A DNA stretch of 64,000 nt from Paractinoplanes bogorensis. Its GTDB lineage: Bacteria > Actinomycetota > Actinomycetes > Mycobacteriales > Micromonosporaceae. The position numbers and the translations under genes were made by a program. Positions 26,264 to 35,093 of the stretch are shown one piece after another. The stretch lies in contig NZ_JAHKKG010000005.1 in NCBI RefSeq assembly GCF_018829635.1, forward strand, positions 699,624 to 763,623. The letters are read 5' to 3'. Each line of letters begins with the position of its first letter. The stretch's first letter is position 1. The notes beneath the pieces were generated by a model. The model did not search any database, was not told the DNA's origin, and was given only the letters and a program-made list of their open reading frames with translations.

Positions 26264-28756
26264 ATGACATTGACTGACCGCCTCCCGGGCACCAACGATC
26301 CCGACGCCGTGTTCGACGCCTTCCAGAAATGGGCGACGGAGCAGGGCCTGGCCCTCTACACCCATCAGGAAGAGGCGCTCATCGAGATCGCCACCGGGGC
26401 GAACGTCATCCTGAACACGCCGACCGGCTCGGGTAAGAGCCTGGTCGCCACCGGCGCGCACTTCGCGGCCCTGGCCGACGGGCGCACCACCTTCTACACG
26501 GCGCCGATCAAGGCGCTGGTCAGCGAGAAGTTCTTCGCCCTGTGCGCGACCTTCGGGGCGCACAACGTCGGCATGCTCACCGGCGACGCCAGCGTCAACG
26601 CGGACGCACCGATCATCTGCTGCACGGCCGAGGTGCTGGCCAACCTGGCCCTGCGCGAGGGGGCGGACGCCGACGTCGGCCAGGTCGTGATGGACGAGTT
26701 CCACTTCTACGCCGAACCCGACCGCGGCTGGGCGTGGCAGGTGCCGCTGATCGAACTGCCGCAGGCCCAGTTCATTCTGATGTCGGCGACACTCGGCGAC
26801 ACGACCCGCTTCGTCGACGATCTGTCCCGGCGTACGGGGCGGGAAACCGCCGTCGTGGCCAGCGTGGAGCGTCCGGTTCCGCTGATGTTCTCGTACGCGA
26901 TGACGCCCCTGCACGAGACGATCGAGGAACTGCTGTCGACCAAGCAGGCACCGGTCTACATCGTGCACTTCACGCAGGCCGCGGCCCTGGAACGGGCGCA
27001 GTCGCTGATGAGCATCAACATGGCCACCCGCGAGGAGAAGGACAAGATCGCGGCGGCGCTGGGCAACTTCCGGTTCACGGCCGGCTTCGGCAAGGTGCTG
27101 TCCCGGCTGGTGCGGCACGGCATCGGCGTGCACCACGCGGGCATGCTGCCCAAATACCGGCGGCTGGTCGAGACCCTGGCCCAGGCCGGCCTGCTCAAGG
27201 TCATCTGCGGCACCGACACGCTGGGCGTGGGCATCAACGTGCCGATCCGCACGGTGCTGTTCACCGGCCTGTCCAAGTACGACGGCATCAAGACCCGGCT
27301 GCTCAAGGCGCGCGAGTTTCACCAGATCGCCGGACGCGCGGGCCGGGCCGGATTCGACACGCTGGGCTCGGTGCTGGTGCAGGCGCCCGAGCACGTGATC
27401 GACAACGAGCGCGCGCTGGCCAAGGCGGGCGACGACCCCAAGAAGCGGCGCAAGGTCGTCCGCAAGAAGCCGCCGGAGGGCACGATCGGCTGGGGCCAGC
27501 CCACCTTCGACCGGCTCGTGTCGGCCGAGCCCGAGCCGCTGACCAGCTCGTTCCAGGTGTCGCACGCGATGCTGCTCAACGTCATCTCCCGGGGCGGCGA
27601 CCCGTTCGCGGCGATGCGCCACCTGCTGACCGACAACCACGAGGAGCCGGCCGCTCAGCGCCGCCACATCCGCCGGGCCATCGCCATCGCGCGCGCTCTG
27701 ATGGCGGGTGGCGTCATCGAACGTACGGAGGAAGGAACTTACCGCCTCACCGAAGATCTGCAGCTGGACTTCGCGCTCAACCAGGCGCTGTCGCCGTTCG
27801 CGCTGGCCAGCCTGGAACTCCTCGACTCTTCCGATCCGGCTTATGCCTTGGACGTGGTCTCGATCATCGAGTCGACGCTGGAGGACCCGCGGCAGGTGCT
27901 GAGCGCGCAGCGGCAGAAGGCGCGCGGTGAGGCCGTCAACGCGATGAAGGCCGAGGGCATCGAGTACGAGGAACGGATGGTGCTGCTCGAGGACGTCACG
28001 CACCCGCGCCCGCTGCTCGAACTGCTCGAGGCCGCCTACGAGACGTACCGGCAGGGCCATCCGTGGGTCGCCGACTACGAGCTCAAACCCAAGAGCGTCG
28101 TGCGGGACATGTACGAGCGGGCGATGACCTTCACCGAATACGTGTCGTTCTACGGGCTCTCGCGGTCCGAAGGTCTGGTGCTGCGCTATCTCGCCGATGC
28201 CTTCCGGGCACTGCGGCAGACCGTGCCCGAGGACGCCCGTACGGAGGAACTCACCGATCTCATCGAATGGCTCGGCGAGCTCGTCCGGCAGGTCGACTCC
28301 AGCCTGCTCGACGAGTGGGAGCGGCTGCGCAATCCGGGGGCCGAGATCGAGGAGGTACGCCTCGACGACAAGCCGCCCGCGGTCACCCGCAACGTCCGCG
28401 CGTTCCGGGTGCTGGTCCGCAACGCGATGTTCCGCCGGGTCGAGCTGTTCGCCCTGCGCCGCTGGAACGACCTGGGCGAACTCGACGGCGAGCACGGCTG
28501 GAAGGCCGACGACTGGCAGGACGCGATCGAGGACTACTTCGACGAGTACGCGACGCTGGGCACCGGCCCCTCCGCCCGCGGACCGGCGTTCCTGCACATC
28601 GAGGTCACCCCGGCCGCGTGGGTCGTCCGGCAGGTGTTCGAAGACCCGGACGAGGACCACGACTGGGGCATCGAGGCGACCGTCGACCTGGCCGCGTCGG
28701 ACGAGGCCGGTGCCGCCGCGATCGTGGTCACGGCGGTCGGACCGCACTCGGCATGA
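26264..28756 (+). CDS. Ski2-like DEAD/DEAH-box helicase with DUF3516 C-terminus
   Basis: An 830-residue superfamily 2 helicase. Motif I is TPTGSGKS at 52-59, motif Ia TAPIKALVSEKFF, motif II DEFH in VVMDEFHFY near 145, motif III SATLG, and motif VI HQIAGRAGRAGFD. The C-terminal 350 residues correspond to the DUF3516 domain of actinobacterial helicases. These proteins resemble RNA helicases of the Ski2/Mtr4 group. Its TGA overlaps the ATG of the following response regulator (ATGA), so the two are translationally coupled. Substrate unknown; RNA is more likely than DNA. Confidence 0.92.
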   Translation: MTLTDRLPGTNDPDAVFDAFQKWATEQGLALYTHQEEALIEIATGANVILNTPTGSGKSLVATGAHFAALADGRTTFYTAPIKALVSEKFFALCATFGAHNVGMLTGDASVNADAPIICCTAEVLANLALREGADADVGQVVMDEFHFYAEPDRGWAWQVPLIELPQAQFILMSATLGDTTRFVDDLSRRTGRETAVVASVERPVPLMFSYAMTPLHETIEELLSTKQAPVYIVHFTQAAALERAQSLMSINMATREEKDKIAAALGNFRFTAGFGKVLSRLVRHGIGVHHAGMLPKYRRLVETLAQAGLLKVICGTDTLGVGINVPIRTVLFTGLSKYDGIKTRLLKAREFHQIAGRAGRAGFDTLGSVLVQAPEHVIDNERALAKAGDDPKKRRKVVRKKPPEGTIGWGQPTFDRLVSAEPEPLTSSFQVSHAMLLNVISRGGDPFAAMRHLLTDNHEEPAAQRRHIRRAIAIARALMAGGVIERTEEGTYRLTEDLQLDFALNQALSPFALASLELLDSSDPAYALDVVSIIESTLEDPRQVLSAQRQKARGEAVNAMKAEGIEYEERMVLLEDVTHPRPLLELLEAAYETYRQGHPWVADYELKPKSVVRDMYERAMTFTEYVSFYGLSRSEGLVLRYLADAFRALRQTVPEDARTEELTDLIEWLGELVRQVDSSLLDEWERLRNPGAEIEEVRLDDKPPAVTRNVRAFRVLVRNAMFRRVELFALRRWNDLGELDGEHGWKADDWQDAIEDYFDEYATLGTGPSARGPAFLHIEVTPAAWVVRQVFEDPDEDHDWGIEATVDLAASDEAGAAAIVVTAVGPHSA

Positions 28757-29421
28757 CCCGCATCCTGGTCGTGGACGATGATCCGCAGATCGTGCGCGCT
28801 CTGCGGATCAACCTGCGTGCCCGCGACTACGAGGTGGACGTGGCCGTCGACGGGGCGACCGCGCTCAAGGCGGCCGCCGCCCACCACCCCGACCTGGTCG
28901 TGCTCGACCTCGGCCTGCCCGACCTGGACGGCACCGAGGTGATCCGCGGGCTGCGCGGCTGGAGCAGCGTGCCGATCATCGTGCTGTCCGGGCGGGCCGA
29001 CGGCAGCGACAAGGTGGCCGCGCTCGACGCCGGCGCCGACGACTACGTGACCAAACCGTTCGGCGTCGACGAACTGCTGGCCCGCATCCGGGCGGTCACC
29101 CGGCGGATGCAACCGGCCGGCACCCCCGCCGGGCCGGTCACCGTCGGGAGACACACGATCGACCTGACGACGCATACGATCACTCCGGACCAGCGGCTCA
29201 CCCCGACCGAGTGGCAGCTGCTCGAACGGCTGCTCCGCAACCCGGGAAAGCTGATCACCCAGCGGAGCCTGCTGCACGACGTGTGGGGTCCGCAGTACGA
29301 CACCGAGACGAACTATCTGCGGCAGTACATGGCGCGGCTGCGCCGTAAGCTCGAGGACGACCCGGCCCGGCCCCGGCATCTGCTCACCGAACCCGGGATG
29401 GGTTACCGCTTCCAACCGTGA
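28753..29421 (+). CDS. kdpE: OmpR-family response regulator, KdpE-like, orphan
   Basis: A 222-residue response regulator. The receiver domain has the acidic pocket D8-D10, phosphorylation site D52 (VLDLGLPDLDG), and the conserved lysine in YVTKPFG near 102. The winged helix has LTPTEWQLLERLLRNPGKLI, WGPQYDTETNYLRQYMARLRRKLEDDP and HLLTEPGMGYRF, which is the KdpE signature. KdpE normally pairs with sensor KdpD and controls the KdpFABC potassium pump; neither is in this window. Here the gene is coupled to a helicase gene upstream and hydrolases downstream, so it may answer to a KdpD elsewhere. Confidence 0.9.
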   Translation: MTRILVVDDDPQIVRALRINLRARDYEVDVAVDGATALKAAAAHHPDLVVLDLGLPDLDGTEVIRGLRGWSSVPIIVLSGRADGSDKVAALDAGADDYVTKPFGVDELLARIRAVTRRMQPAGTPAGPVTVGRHTIDLTTHTITPDQRLTPTEWQLLERLLRNPGKLITQRSLLHDVWGPQYDTETNYLRQYMARLRRKLEDDPARPRHLLTEPGMGYRFQP

Positions 29422-29430
29422 GGGGGCATC

Positions 29431-30312
29431 GTGGCGTTCACCGACGTCCGCACCGGCGACGGCCGCCGGCTCCGCTACGAAGAGTCCGGCGCGCGCGACG
29501 GCGTCCCGGTCTTCCTGCTGCACGGCACGCCCGGCAGCCGGCTCGGCCCCAAGCCCCGGGCCGGCGTCCTCTACCGGCTCGGCATCCGCCTGATCACGTA
29601 CGACCGGCCCGGCTTCGGCGGCTCCGACCGCCACCAGGGCCGCCGGGTGGCCGACTGCGCGGCCGACGTGGCCACCATCGCCGACGACCTCGGCCTCGAC
29701 CGGTTCACCGTGGTCGGCCGGTCCGGCGGCGGGCCGCACGCGCTGGCCTGCGCGGCCCTGCTCCCCGAACGGGTGACCCGGGCCGCCGTCCTGGTCAGCC
29801 TGGCCCCGCACGACGCCGAGATCGACTGGTTCGGCGGCATGATGCCGTCCAACGTGCAAGAGTTCGGCACCCCCGCCCAGGAGGAGTCCCGCCTGGTCGA
29901 GAGCCTCCGGTTACAGGCCGACCGGACCCGCCGCCGCCCGGTCAGCCTGCTCGAGTCGCTGCGCCGCGAGATCGCCGCCCCCGACCGCCAGGTGGTGCGC
30001 GACCTGAACATGCAGCAACTGCTCGTCGAGACGTACGCCGAGGCGATGCGCGGCGGCCCGTACGGCTGGATCGACGACGTGCTGGCCTCACGACGGGACT
30101 GGGGCTTCCCGTTGTCGGGGGTCCTTCAGCCCGTACGGGTGTGGCACGGCGCCGAGGACAATTGCGTGCCGCCCGCACACGCCCGCTGGCTGGCCGGACG
30201 CCTGCCCCACGCCGAGCTGACCGTGCAGACCGGCACGGCCCACTTCGGCGCGATGGAGATCCTGCCCGAGATCCTGTCCTGGCTGGCCCAGCCCGCCGCG
30301 GTCCTCGTATGA
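29431..30312 (+). CDS. Alpha/beta hydrolase 1
   Basis: A 293-residue alpha/beta-fold hydrolase. The nucleophile elbow is GRSGGG, the oxyanion region HGTPGSR, and the catalytic histidine is probably in TAHFGAM near the C-terminus. The cap domain is of medium length. The GTG at 29431 follows AGGGGG. Its stop overlaps the start of a second hydrolase (ATGA), and it follows kdpE after nine bases, so the helicase-to-hydrolase stretch (26264-30980) looks like one operon. Substrate unknown. Confidence 0.88.
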   Translation: MAFTDVRTGDGRRLRYEESGARDGVPVFLLHGTPGSRLGPKPRAGVLYRLGIRLITYDRPGFGGSDRHQGRRVADCAADVATIADDLGLDRFTVVGRSGGGPHALACAALLPERVTRAAVLVSLAPHDAEIDWFGGMMPSNVQEFGTPAQEESRLVESLRLQADRTRRRPVSLLESLRREIAAPDRQVVRDLNMQQLLVETYAEAMRGGPYGWIDDVLASRRDWGFPLSGVLQPVRVWHGAEDNCVPPAHARWLAGRLPHAELTVQTGTAHFGAMEILPEILSWLAQPAAVLV

Positions 30313-30980
30313 GCACGTTCGTCCTGGTGCCGGGCGCCTGGCACGGCGGATGGTGGTACGCGCCCCTGGCCGTCGAGCTGGAGAAACTCGGTCACCGCGC
30401 GGAATGTGTGACGCTCGCCGGGCTGTGGCCGGAGGACGACCTCACCCGGCGCCCGGTCAACCTCAGCAGCCACGTCGAACAGGTCACCGAGCTGGTGGCC
30501 GACCTGACGGCGCCGGGTGGGCAGGTGGTCCTGGTCGGGCACAGCTACGGCGGTCAGGTGATCAATGGCGCCGCCGACCGTGACCCGTCGAAGGTCAGCG
30601 CGCTCGTCCACCTCGACACCGACGTGGTCGAGGACGGCGAATCCTGCTGGGACGTGACCACCGACGAGAACCGGGCCTACTTCCTCGAGTCGGTCGGCGC
30701 GGACGGGCTCGGGCTGGCGCCGATGCCGTTCTTCGACGAGCGGGCCAAGCCGCACCCGTTCGCCACACTGCTCGAGAAGAGCCGCCTCACCGGGGCCTGG
30801 AAGCAGGTGCCGGTCAAGCGGTACGCCGCCGCCCTCGACACCCCGGGCGGTCTGCAGGCCCCGTCGACCATGGCCAAGCTGCGCGACGACCCCGACTGGC
30901 ACTACGAGGAGTGGCCGGCCACGCACAACGTCCTGCGCGACGGTCCTGACCGGGTCCTGGCGCTTCTGCGCGACATCTAA
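30309..30980 (+). CDS. Alpha/beta hydrolase 2 (hydroxynitrile-lyase/esterase type)
   Basis: A 223-residue hydrolase beginning MSTFVLVPGAWHGGWWYAPL, the pattern of the small plant-type esterase/hydroxynitrile-lyase group. The nucleophile is in GHSYGG near residue 80; the catalytic histidine is probably in WPATHNVL close to the end. No signal peptide. It is the last gene of the operon and ends four bases into the convergent TetR gene. The short chain suggests a minimal cap; the substrate is not known. Confidence 0.87.
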   Translation: MSTFVLVPGAWHGGWWYAPLAVELEKLGHRAECVTLAGLWPEDDLTRRPVNLSSHVEQVTELVADLTAPGGQVVLVGHSYGGQVINGAADRDPSKVSALVHLDTDVVEDGESCWDVTTDENRAYFLESVGADGLGLAPMPFFDERAKPHPFATLLEKSRLTGAWKQVPVKRYAAALDTPGGLQAPSTMAKLRDDPDWHYEEWPATHNVLRDGPDRVLALLRDI

Positions 30981-31573
30981 AGGAACACGCGGCCGAGCTG
31001 GTCGTCGAGGATCCGCCGGGCCGCGGCGCCGTCGCGCTGGCCGCCCAGCACGCTCGAACCCAGACCGTTGGTCAGTGCGAGCAGCGCCGCCGCGGTCAGC
31101 GCCGGGTCGACGCCGGCCGCCACCTCGCCGGCCTCCTGAGCCGCGGCGATCTGCCGGGCCAGCAGGGACTCCAGCTTGTCGGGGTAGGTGGCGCCGTGCC
31201 GCTCGCCCAGCTCGGGCTCGCTGAACACCAGCGTGTAGAAACCGGTGTAGGCCCGCGTCAGCCGTACGCTCTCGTCGTCGGTGGGCAGGATGGCCGTGAG
31301 CGTGCCCTCGACGATGCTGCGCGGGGTCGCCGGACCGAGCGCCCGGATGCTCGCCGACACCCGCGCGGTGAGCTGTTCGCCCAGGTAGGCAAGAGCGGCC
31401 AACAGCAGTTCTTCCTTCGTACGGAAGTAGTACTGCACCAGACGCAGCGAGACACCCGCCTCGGCCGCCACCTCGCGCATGGTCGCCGACTGGAGGCCGC
31501 GCGTGCTGGCGATCCGCAGCAGCGCCTCCCCGATCTGCCGCCGTCGCACTTCATGGTCCACCCGCTTAGGCAC
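30977..31573 (-). CDS. TetR-family transcriptional regulator
   Basis: A 198-residue regulator from the GTG at 31573. The N-terminal DNA-binding domain reads RRRQIGEALLRIASTRGLQSATMREVAAEAGVSLRLVQYYF; the rest is a ligand-binding helical domain. Upstream ATGs at 31597 and 31636 are in frame, but the one at 31597 lies inside a perfect palindromic operator, so translation from the GTG just downstream of that operator is more plausible. It is divergent from an alpha/beta hydrolase gene which it probably represses. Confidence 0.88.
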   Translation of the reverse strand: MPKRVDHEVRRRQIGEALLRIASTRGLQSATMREVAAEAGVSLRLVQYYFRTKEELLLAALAYLGEQLTARVSASIRALGPATPRSIVEGTLTAILPTDDESVRLTRAYTGFYTLVFSEPELGERHGATYPDKLESLLARQIAAAQEAGEVAAGVDPALTAAALLALTNGLGSSVLGGQRDGAAARRILDDQLGRVFL

Positions 31574-31576
31574 GCC

Positions 31577-31600
31577 TTGATGATACGCTCGTATCATCAA
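31577..31600. promoter_or_regulatory. Perfect palindromic operator for the adjacent TetR regulator
   Basis: TTGATGATACG and its exact reverse complement CGTATCATCAA are separated by CT, giving 11-base arms. It lies between the divergent TetR gene and the alpha/beta hydrolase gene, 13 bases before the hydrolase start and 3 before the TetR start. Symmetry, size and position all fit a TetR dimer site that controls both genes. Confidence 0.85.
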
Positions 31601-31613
31601 AAGGGAGGCAACC

Positions 31614-32480
31614 ATGCCGCTCGGCGAGTTCCGCAACGAACAGGCCCGCGCCAGCTTCTTCGCCGCCTACGACGATGCCGCCGCCCGGCTCTGGCCGTCC
31701 TCGTCGGCCGACTCCGACGTCCCCACCAGCTTCGGTACGACCCGGGTCCACCGGCTCGGTTCCGGCGCCGAAACGCCGTTCGTCCTGCTGCCCGGCTCGG
31801 GCGGCCCGTCGCTGATGTGGCACGCGTACGCCGCCCGCCTCGCCGCGGCCCGGCCGGTGATCGCGATCGACCCGGTCGGCGAACCGGGCCCGTCGGTGCA
31901 GACCCGCTCCATCGCCAGCGGCGACGAGTGGTCGCAGTGGCTCGGCGAAGTGCTCGCCGGACTCGGCGTCGGCCGGGCCCACCTGGTCGGCACCTCGTAC
32001 GGCGGATGGATCGCCCTGCGCCACGCCCTGCGCTCACCGGACGCCGTGGCCAGCCTGACACTGTTCGACCCGGGCGGCTTCGGCCAGGTCAGCCGCAAGT
32101 TCATCGCCTGGGTCATCGCGGGCGGCCTGGCCGGGTTCACACCCCGCCCGGTCCGGCACGCGCTGGCCCGGCCTCTGCGCAACGAGGCCCTGCGCGACGA
32201 CGACGCCATGCGGCTGGTCAGAGCCACCTTCGGCTTCCGGCGCCGGCACATGCCGCCCGCCCCGCTCACCGACGACGACCTCGCCCGGATCACCGCACCC
32301 ACGCTGGTGCTCCTCGGCGGCCACAGCCAGCTCTACGACGCGCGTGAGGTGGCCGCCCGGATCAACACCCGGATGCCGCACGGGGTGGCCGAGATCGTGC
32401 CCGAGGCCGGCCACGACCTGGTCCTGCGGCGGCCCGCCGAGCTGGCCGAGCGGATCGTCACCACCGCCGCGGGCGGCTAA
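31614..32480 (+). CDS. Alpha/beta hydrolase 3, TetR-controlled
   Basis: A 288-residue hydrolase. The oxyanion region is LLPGSGGPSLMW, the nucleophile elbow GTSYGGW, a catalytic aspartate probably in LTDDDLARI or LGGHSQLYD, and the histidine in EAGHDLVL. GGGAGG lies seven bases before the ATG. The palindromic TetR operator just upstream indicates inducible expression, perhaps by a lipophilic substrate. An AraC-type regulator follows on the same strand. Confidence 0.88.
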   Translation: MPLGEFRNEQARASFFAAYDDAAARLWPSSSADSDVPTSFGTTRVHRLGSGAETPFVLLPGSGGPSLMWHAYAARLAAARPVIAIDPVGEPGPSVQTRSIASGDEWSQWLGEVLAGLGVGRAHLVGTSYGGWIALRHALRSPDAVASLTLFDPGGFGQVSRKFIAWVIAGGLAGFTPRPVRHALARPLRNEALRDDDAMRLVRATFGFRRRHMPPAPLTDDDLARITAPTLVLLGGHSQLYDAREVAARINTRMPHGVAEIVPEAGHDLVLRRPAELAERIVTTAAGG

Positions 32481-32490
32481 GGTTCGACCC

Positions 32491-33399
32491 GTGACCGGCG
32501 CCACCATCGAGAACAAGGCGACCCTGGTGTATTTCGGGGACGACTCGTTCGCGTACGCGGGAAGGCATGTGCACGACGAGGAGATGCGCGTCCACACGCA
32601 CAGCTTCGTCGAGGTCGCGATCGTGGCCGGCGGCACCGGCGTGCACCACAGCCTCAACGGGCGCCAGACGCTGAAGGTCGGCGACGCCGTGCTGCTGCGG
32701 CCCGGCGTGTGGCACGGCTACGAGGAATGCGACGAGCTGGAGCTGTACAACTTCTGCTTCTCGGCCGAACTGCTGCGCCGCGAACTGGCCTGGACCCGCG
32801 ACGACCCGCTCCTGGGCCACCTGCTGTGGACCGGCCCGTACGTGGAACGCCGCCGCGGCATCCTGGCCACCCACCTGTCCGGGCCGGAACGCGACGACTG
32901 CTTCGAACACCTGGACGCGCTGGCCGACCTGAGGTCCCGCCCGCAGCACCTGCACCGGGCCGACATGATCGCGCAGGTGGTGCTGGCCCTGGGCTGCGTG
33001 GCCCGGACACTCGGGGCGGACCTGCGCTCGGAACCCCTGCACCCGGCGGCGGTCGAGGTGATCCGCCGCATCGAGAGCGACCCGGCCCGCAACTGGACGC
33101 TGGCTGAACTGTCCGAGGGCCTGCACCTGGCGCCCGGCTACCTGGTCCGCTTGTTCAAGTCGGTCACCGGCCTGCCACCGGTGGCGTTCCTGTCCCGCCA
33201 CCGGGTCGAACTGGCCGCCGAGAAACTGCTGCACACCGACCAGACCGTACGGGCGATCGCGGAGAGCGTCGGCTGGCCCGACCAGAACTATTTCGCGCGG
33301 CGGTTCCGGGCCCACTACGGCCTGACCGCCACCGAATACCGAACCCGTTTCACCCGCGGCAAGGAACTGGCCCCGCGAGCGGCCGACGACCCGTTCTGA
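32491..33399 (+). CDS. AraC-family transcriptional regulator
   Basis: A 302-residue regulator. The N-terminal cupin shows HVHDEEMRVHTHSFVEVAIVAGGTGVHH and LKVGDAVLLRPGVWHGYE; the C-terminal double helix-turn-helix shows WTLAELSEGLHLAPGYLVRLFKSVTGLPPVAFLSRHRVELAAEKLL and IAESVGWPDQNYFARRFRAHYGLTATEYR. This layout matches sugar- or metabolite-responsive AraC proteins. The GTG at 32491 lies ten bases after the hydrolase stop, so the two may be co-transcribed. Confidence 0.92.
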   Translation: MTGATIENKATLVYFGDDSFAYAGRHVHDEEMRVHTHSFVEVAIVAGGTGVHHSLNGRQTLKVGDAVLLRPGVWHGYEECDELELYNFCFSAELLRRELAWTRDDPLLGHLLWTGPYVERRRGILATHLSGPERDDCFEHLDALADLRSRPQHLHRADMIAQVVLALGCVARTLGADLRSEPLHPAAVEVIRRIESDPARNWTLAELSEGLHLAPGYLVRLFKSVTGLPPVAFLSRHRVELAAEKLLHTDQTVRAIAESVGWPDQNYFARRFRAHYGLTATEYRTRFTRGKELAPRAADDPF

Positions 33400-33550
33400 C
33401 CGGCTCAGCGCGCAGGTGCGCGACGGGCGTCGCGGACGGCCTGCGCTGCCTCGTCCCATCGAGTCGGCCGATCGGCCCGGTCGGCGGCTGGTCCCGGCCG
33501 ATCGCCGATGCAACCATGGCCCCGTCAAGTGCCTGGGAGCAGGGAGTGTG

Positions 33551-34537
33551 ATGAGCGCGGATACCGCGTCGGCCGCGATGAGCCCGTACGAGGGCCAGGT
33601 CTGGCAATCGCTCAACGAGCACTGGGAGCGCCGGAACAACCGCCGTGGCCTGCCGAATTGGGCGAGTACCGCGCTCGACCGCACGGGCGGGGCCGCACGG
33701 TCCGCCGCCGACCGGGCTTCGGGCGCACTGCCGGAAGTCGTCAAGCAACCCTTTCGCGTAATGGGGGACGCGGTCACCGGCGCAGCAGTCCGGCCGACGG
33801 TCGAGGCCGCGACGAAGTTGCTCGAACTGGTGAACTCCTGGGCCGACGAGCTCAACGACCCCAAGGGCGTTCAGAAGATCGCCCGCAAGCGCGGCCTCGA
33901 GATCGACAGCTTCCTCGAGTTGCGGCAGCAGGACCTCAAGGCCTGCGACCGGCTGCTGACCCGCAATACCCTCAAGTGGCAATCTCTGGGCGCGCTCGAG
34001 GGTGCCGGCATGGGCCTGCTGGCCATGGTGCCGGTCGGCGGATTCCTGGTTGCCATGACCGCAGACATTCTCGTTGTCCAGGTCTTGAGCCGATCGATCG
34101 CGTCGCGCATCGCCTACTCGTACGGCTACGACGCCAAGGACCCGGCCGAGCGAGCCTTCATCGATCGGCTGGTGACCCGCTCGTTCCTGGCCCAGGCGGC
34201 CAAGGCCGGGCCGTTGAACGAGGCCGCCCGGGCCGCTCACGCCATCAAGGGCCGCGTCAGGTGGTCGGACAAACTCCGCACGGACCACCGGCTCCTGGCC
34301 GCGATCGAGAAGTTGATGCAACATCTGGGGCCGGCCGGCGCCAAAGCCTCGGTCACCAATGTCGCCAAAGTCGTGCCGTTTGTCGGCGTCGTCGTCGGCG
34401 CCGGAACGAACGCCGCAGTTCTCGGTCGTGTGGCCGCCGACGCCCAGCGGTACTGCCAGACCCGATTCCTGTGCGACAAATACGGACTGCCGTTGCCGGC
34501 CGCGCTGCTGACCGACGAGGACGCCGCCGACGAATGA
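33551..34537 (+). CDS. EcsC-family protein
   Basis: A 328-residue protein of the EcsC family. The C-terminal part has the characteristic hydrophobic stretch GALEGAGMGLLAMVPVGGFLVAMTADILVVQVLSRSIASRIAYSYGYD and VTNVAKVVPFVGVVVGAGTNAAVLGRVAADAQRYCQTRF. EcsC proteins are membrane-associated and of unknown biochemical function. The ATG at 33551 follows AGGGAGTGTG. The 151-base gap to the AraC gene contains no obvious regulator site. Confidence 0.87.
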   Translation: MSADTASAAMSPYEGQVWQSLNEHWERRNNRRGLPNWASTALDRTGGAARSAADRASGALPEVVKQPFRVMGDAVTGAAVRPTVEAATKLLELVNSWADELNDPKGVQKIARKRGLEIDSFLELRQQDLKACDRLLTRNTLKWQSLGALEGAGMGLLAMVPVGGFLVAMTADILVVQVLSRSIASRIAYSYGYDAKDPAERAFIDRLVTRSFLAQAAKAGPLNEAARAAHAIKGRVRWSDKLRTDHRLLAAIEKLMQHLGPAGAKASVTNVAKVVPFVGVVVGAGTNAAVLGRVAADAQRYCQTRFLCDKYGLPLPAALLTDEDAADE

Positions 34538-34564
34538 CCGTGAGTGCCGTGTGATCATCCTGAG

Positions 34565-35092
34565 GTGACCAGCTTCGCCGCATGCGCTCGCCAGGTGCGT
34601 GATCTGAGCCTGGATCAGCGGGTGCGCAAGGTGCAGCTACGGAACTGCCTCTTCCACTTCGCGCCGTTCGGCTTCCGGGCCACCTGGAACAGCCTGGTCT
34701 CCACTCATCGCATCCCTGACCATATCGCGGCACATCCGGCATCCTTGGTGCACGCGCTTGACGAGCTTGAGGCGGCCCGTGCCCTGGTCGCACCGCGAGC
34801 GGCTGCCTTTGCCGCGCTTCGGCGTCGTCAGAAGAGAGACGGCCGGCGGGTGCCGATGACCTTGCATCCTTGGGATTCGTGGGGTTGCCACGCCATCGCC
34901 TATTGCCCCGACCCGCAGAGGTATCCCGACGAATCGCTGCCCGTCGTGGTGGGTCGGGTGCTCGAGGCGTGCGCCTCCGGAGCCGCCGATCCGGTTGCTG
35001 TCTGCATGGTCTGTGGCAGCAAGGACCGCCGTCCACGAAGGGCCTGCCCCAACTGCGGTGTCCTGCCGGGAGGTCGAAGCGATCCGATCTGA
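34565..35092 (+). CDS. Unrecognised protein with C-terminal zinc ribbon
   Basis: A 175-residue protein from the GTG at 34565. The C-terminus CMVCGSKDRRPRRACPNCG is a four-cysteine zinc ribbon (CxxC-N10-CxxC). The N-terminal 140 residues look helical, with a basic cluster (AALRRRQKRDGRR), and match nothing I know. It begins 27 bases after the EcsC stop. The combination of a zinc ribbon and basic helices would suit nucleic-acid binding, but that is inference. Confidence 0.62.
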   Translation: MTSFAACARQVRDLSLDQRVRKVQLRNCLFHFAPFGFRATWNSLVSTHRIPDHIAAHPASLVHALDELEAARALVAPRAAAFAALRRRQKRDGRRVPMTLHPWDSWGCHAIAYCPDPQRYPDESLPVVVGRVLEACASGAADPVAVCMVCGSKDRRPRRACPNCGVLPGGRSDPI

Positions 35093-35093
35093 A

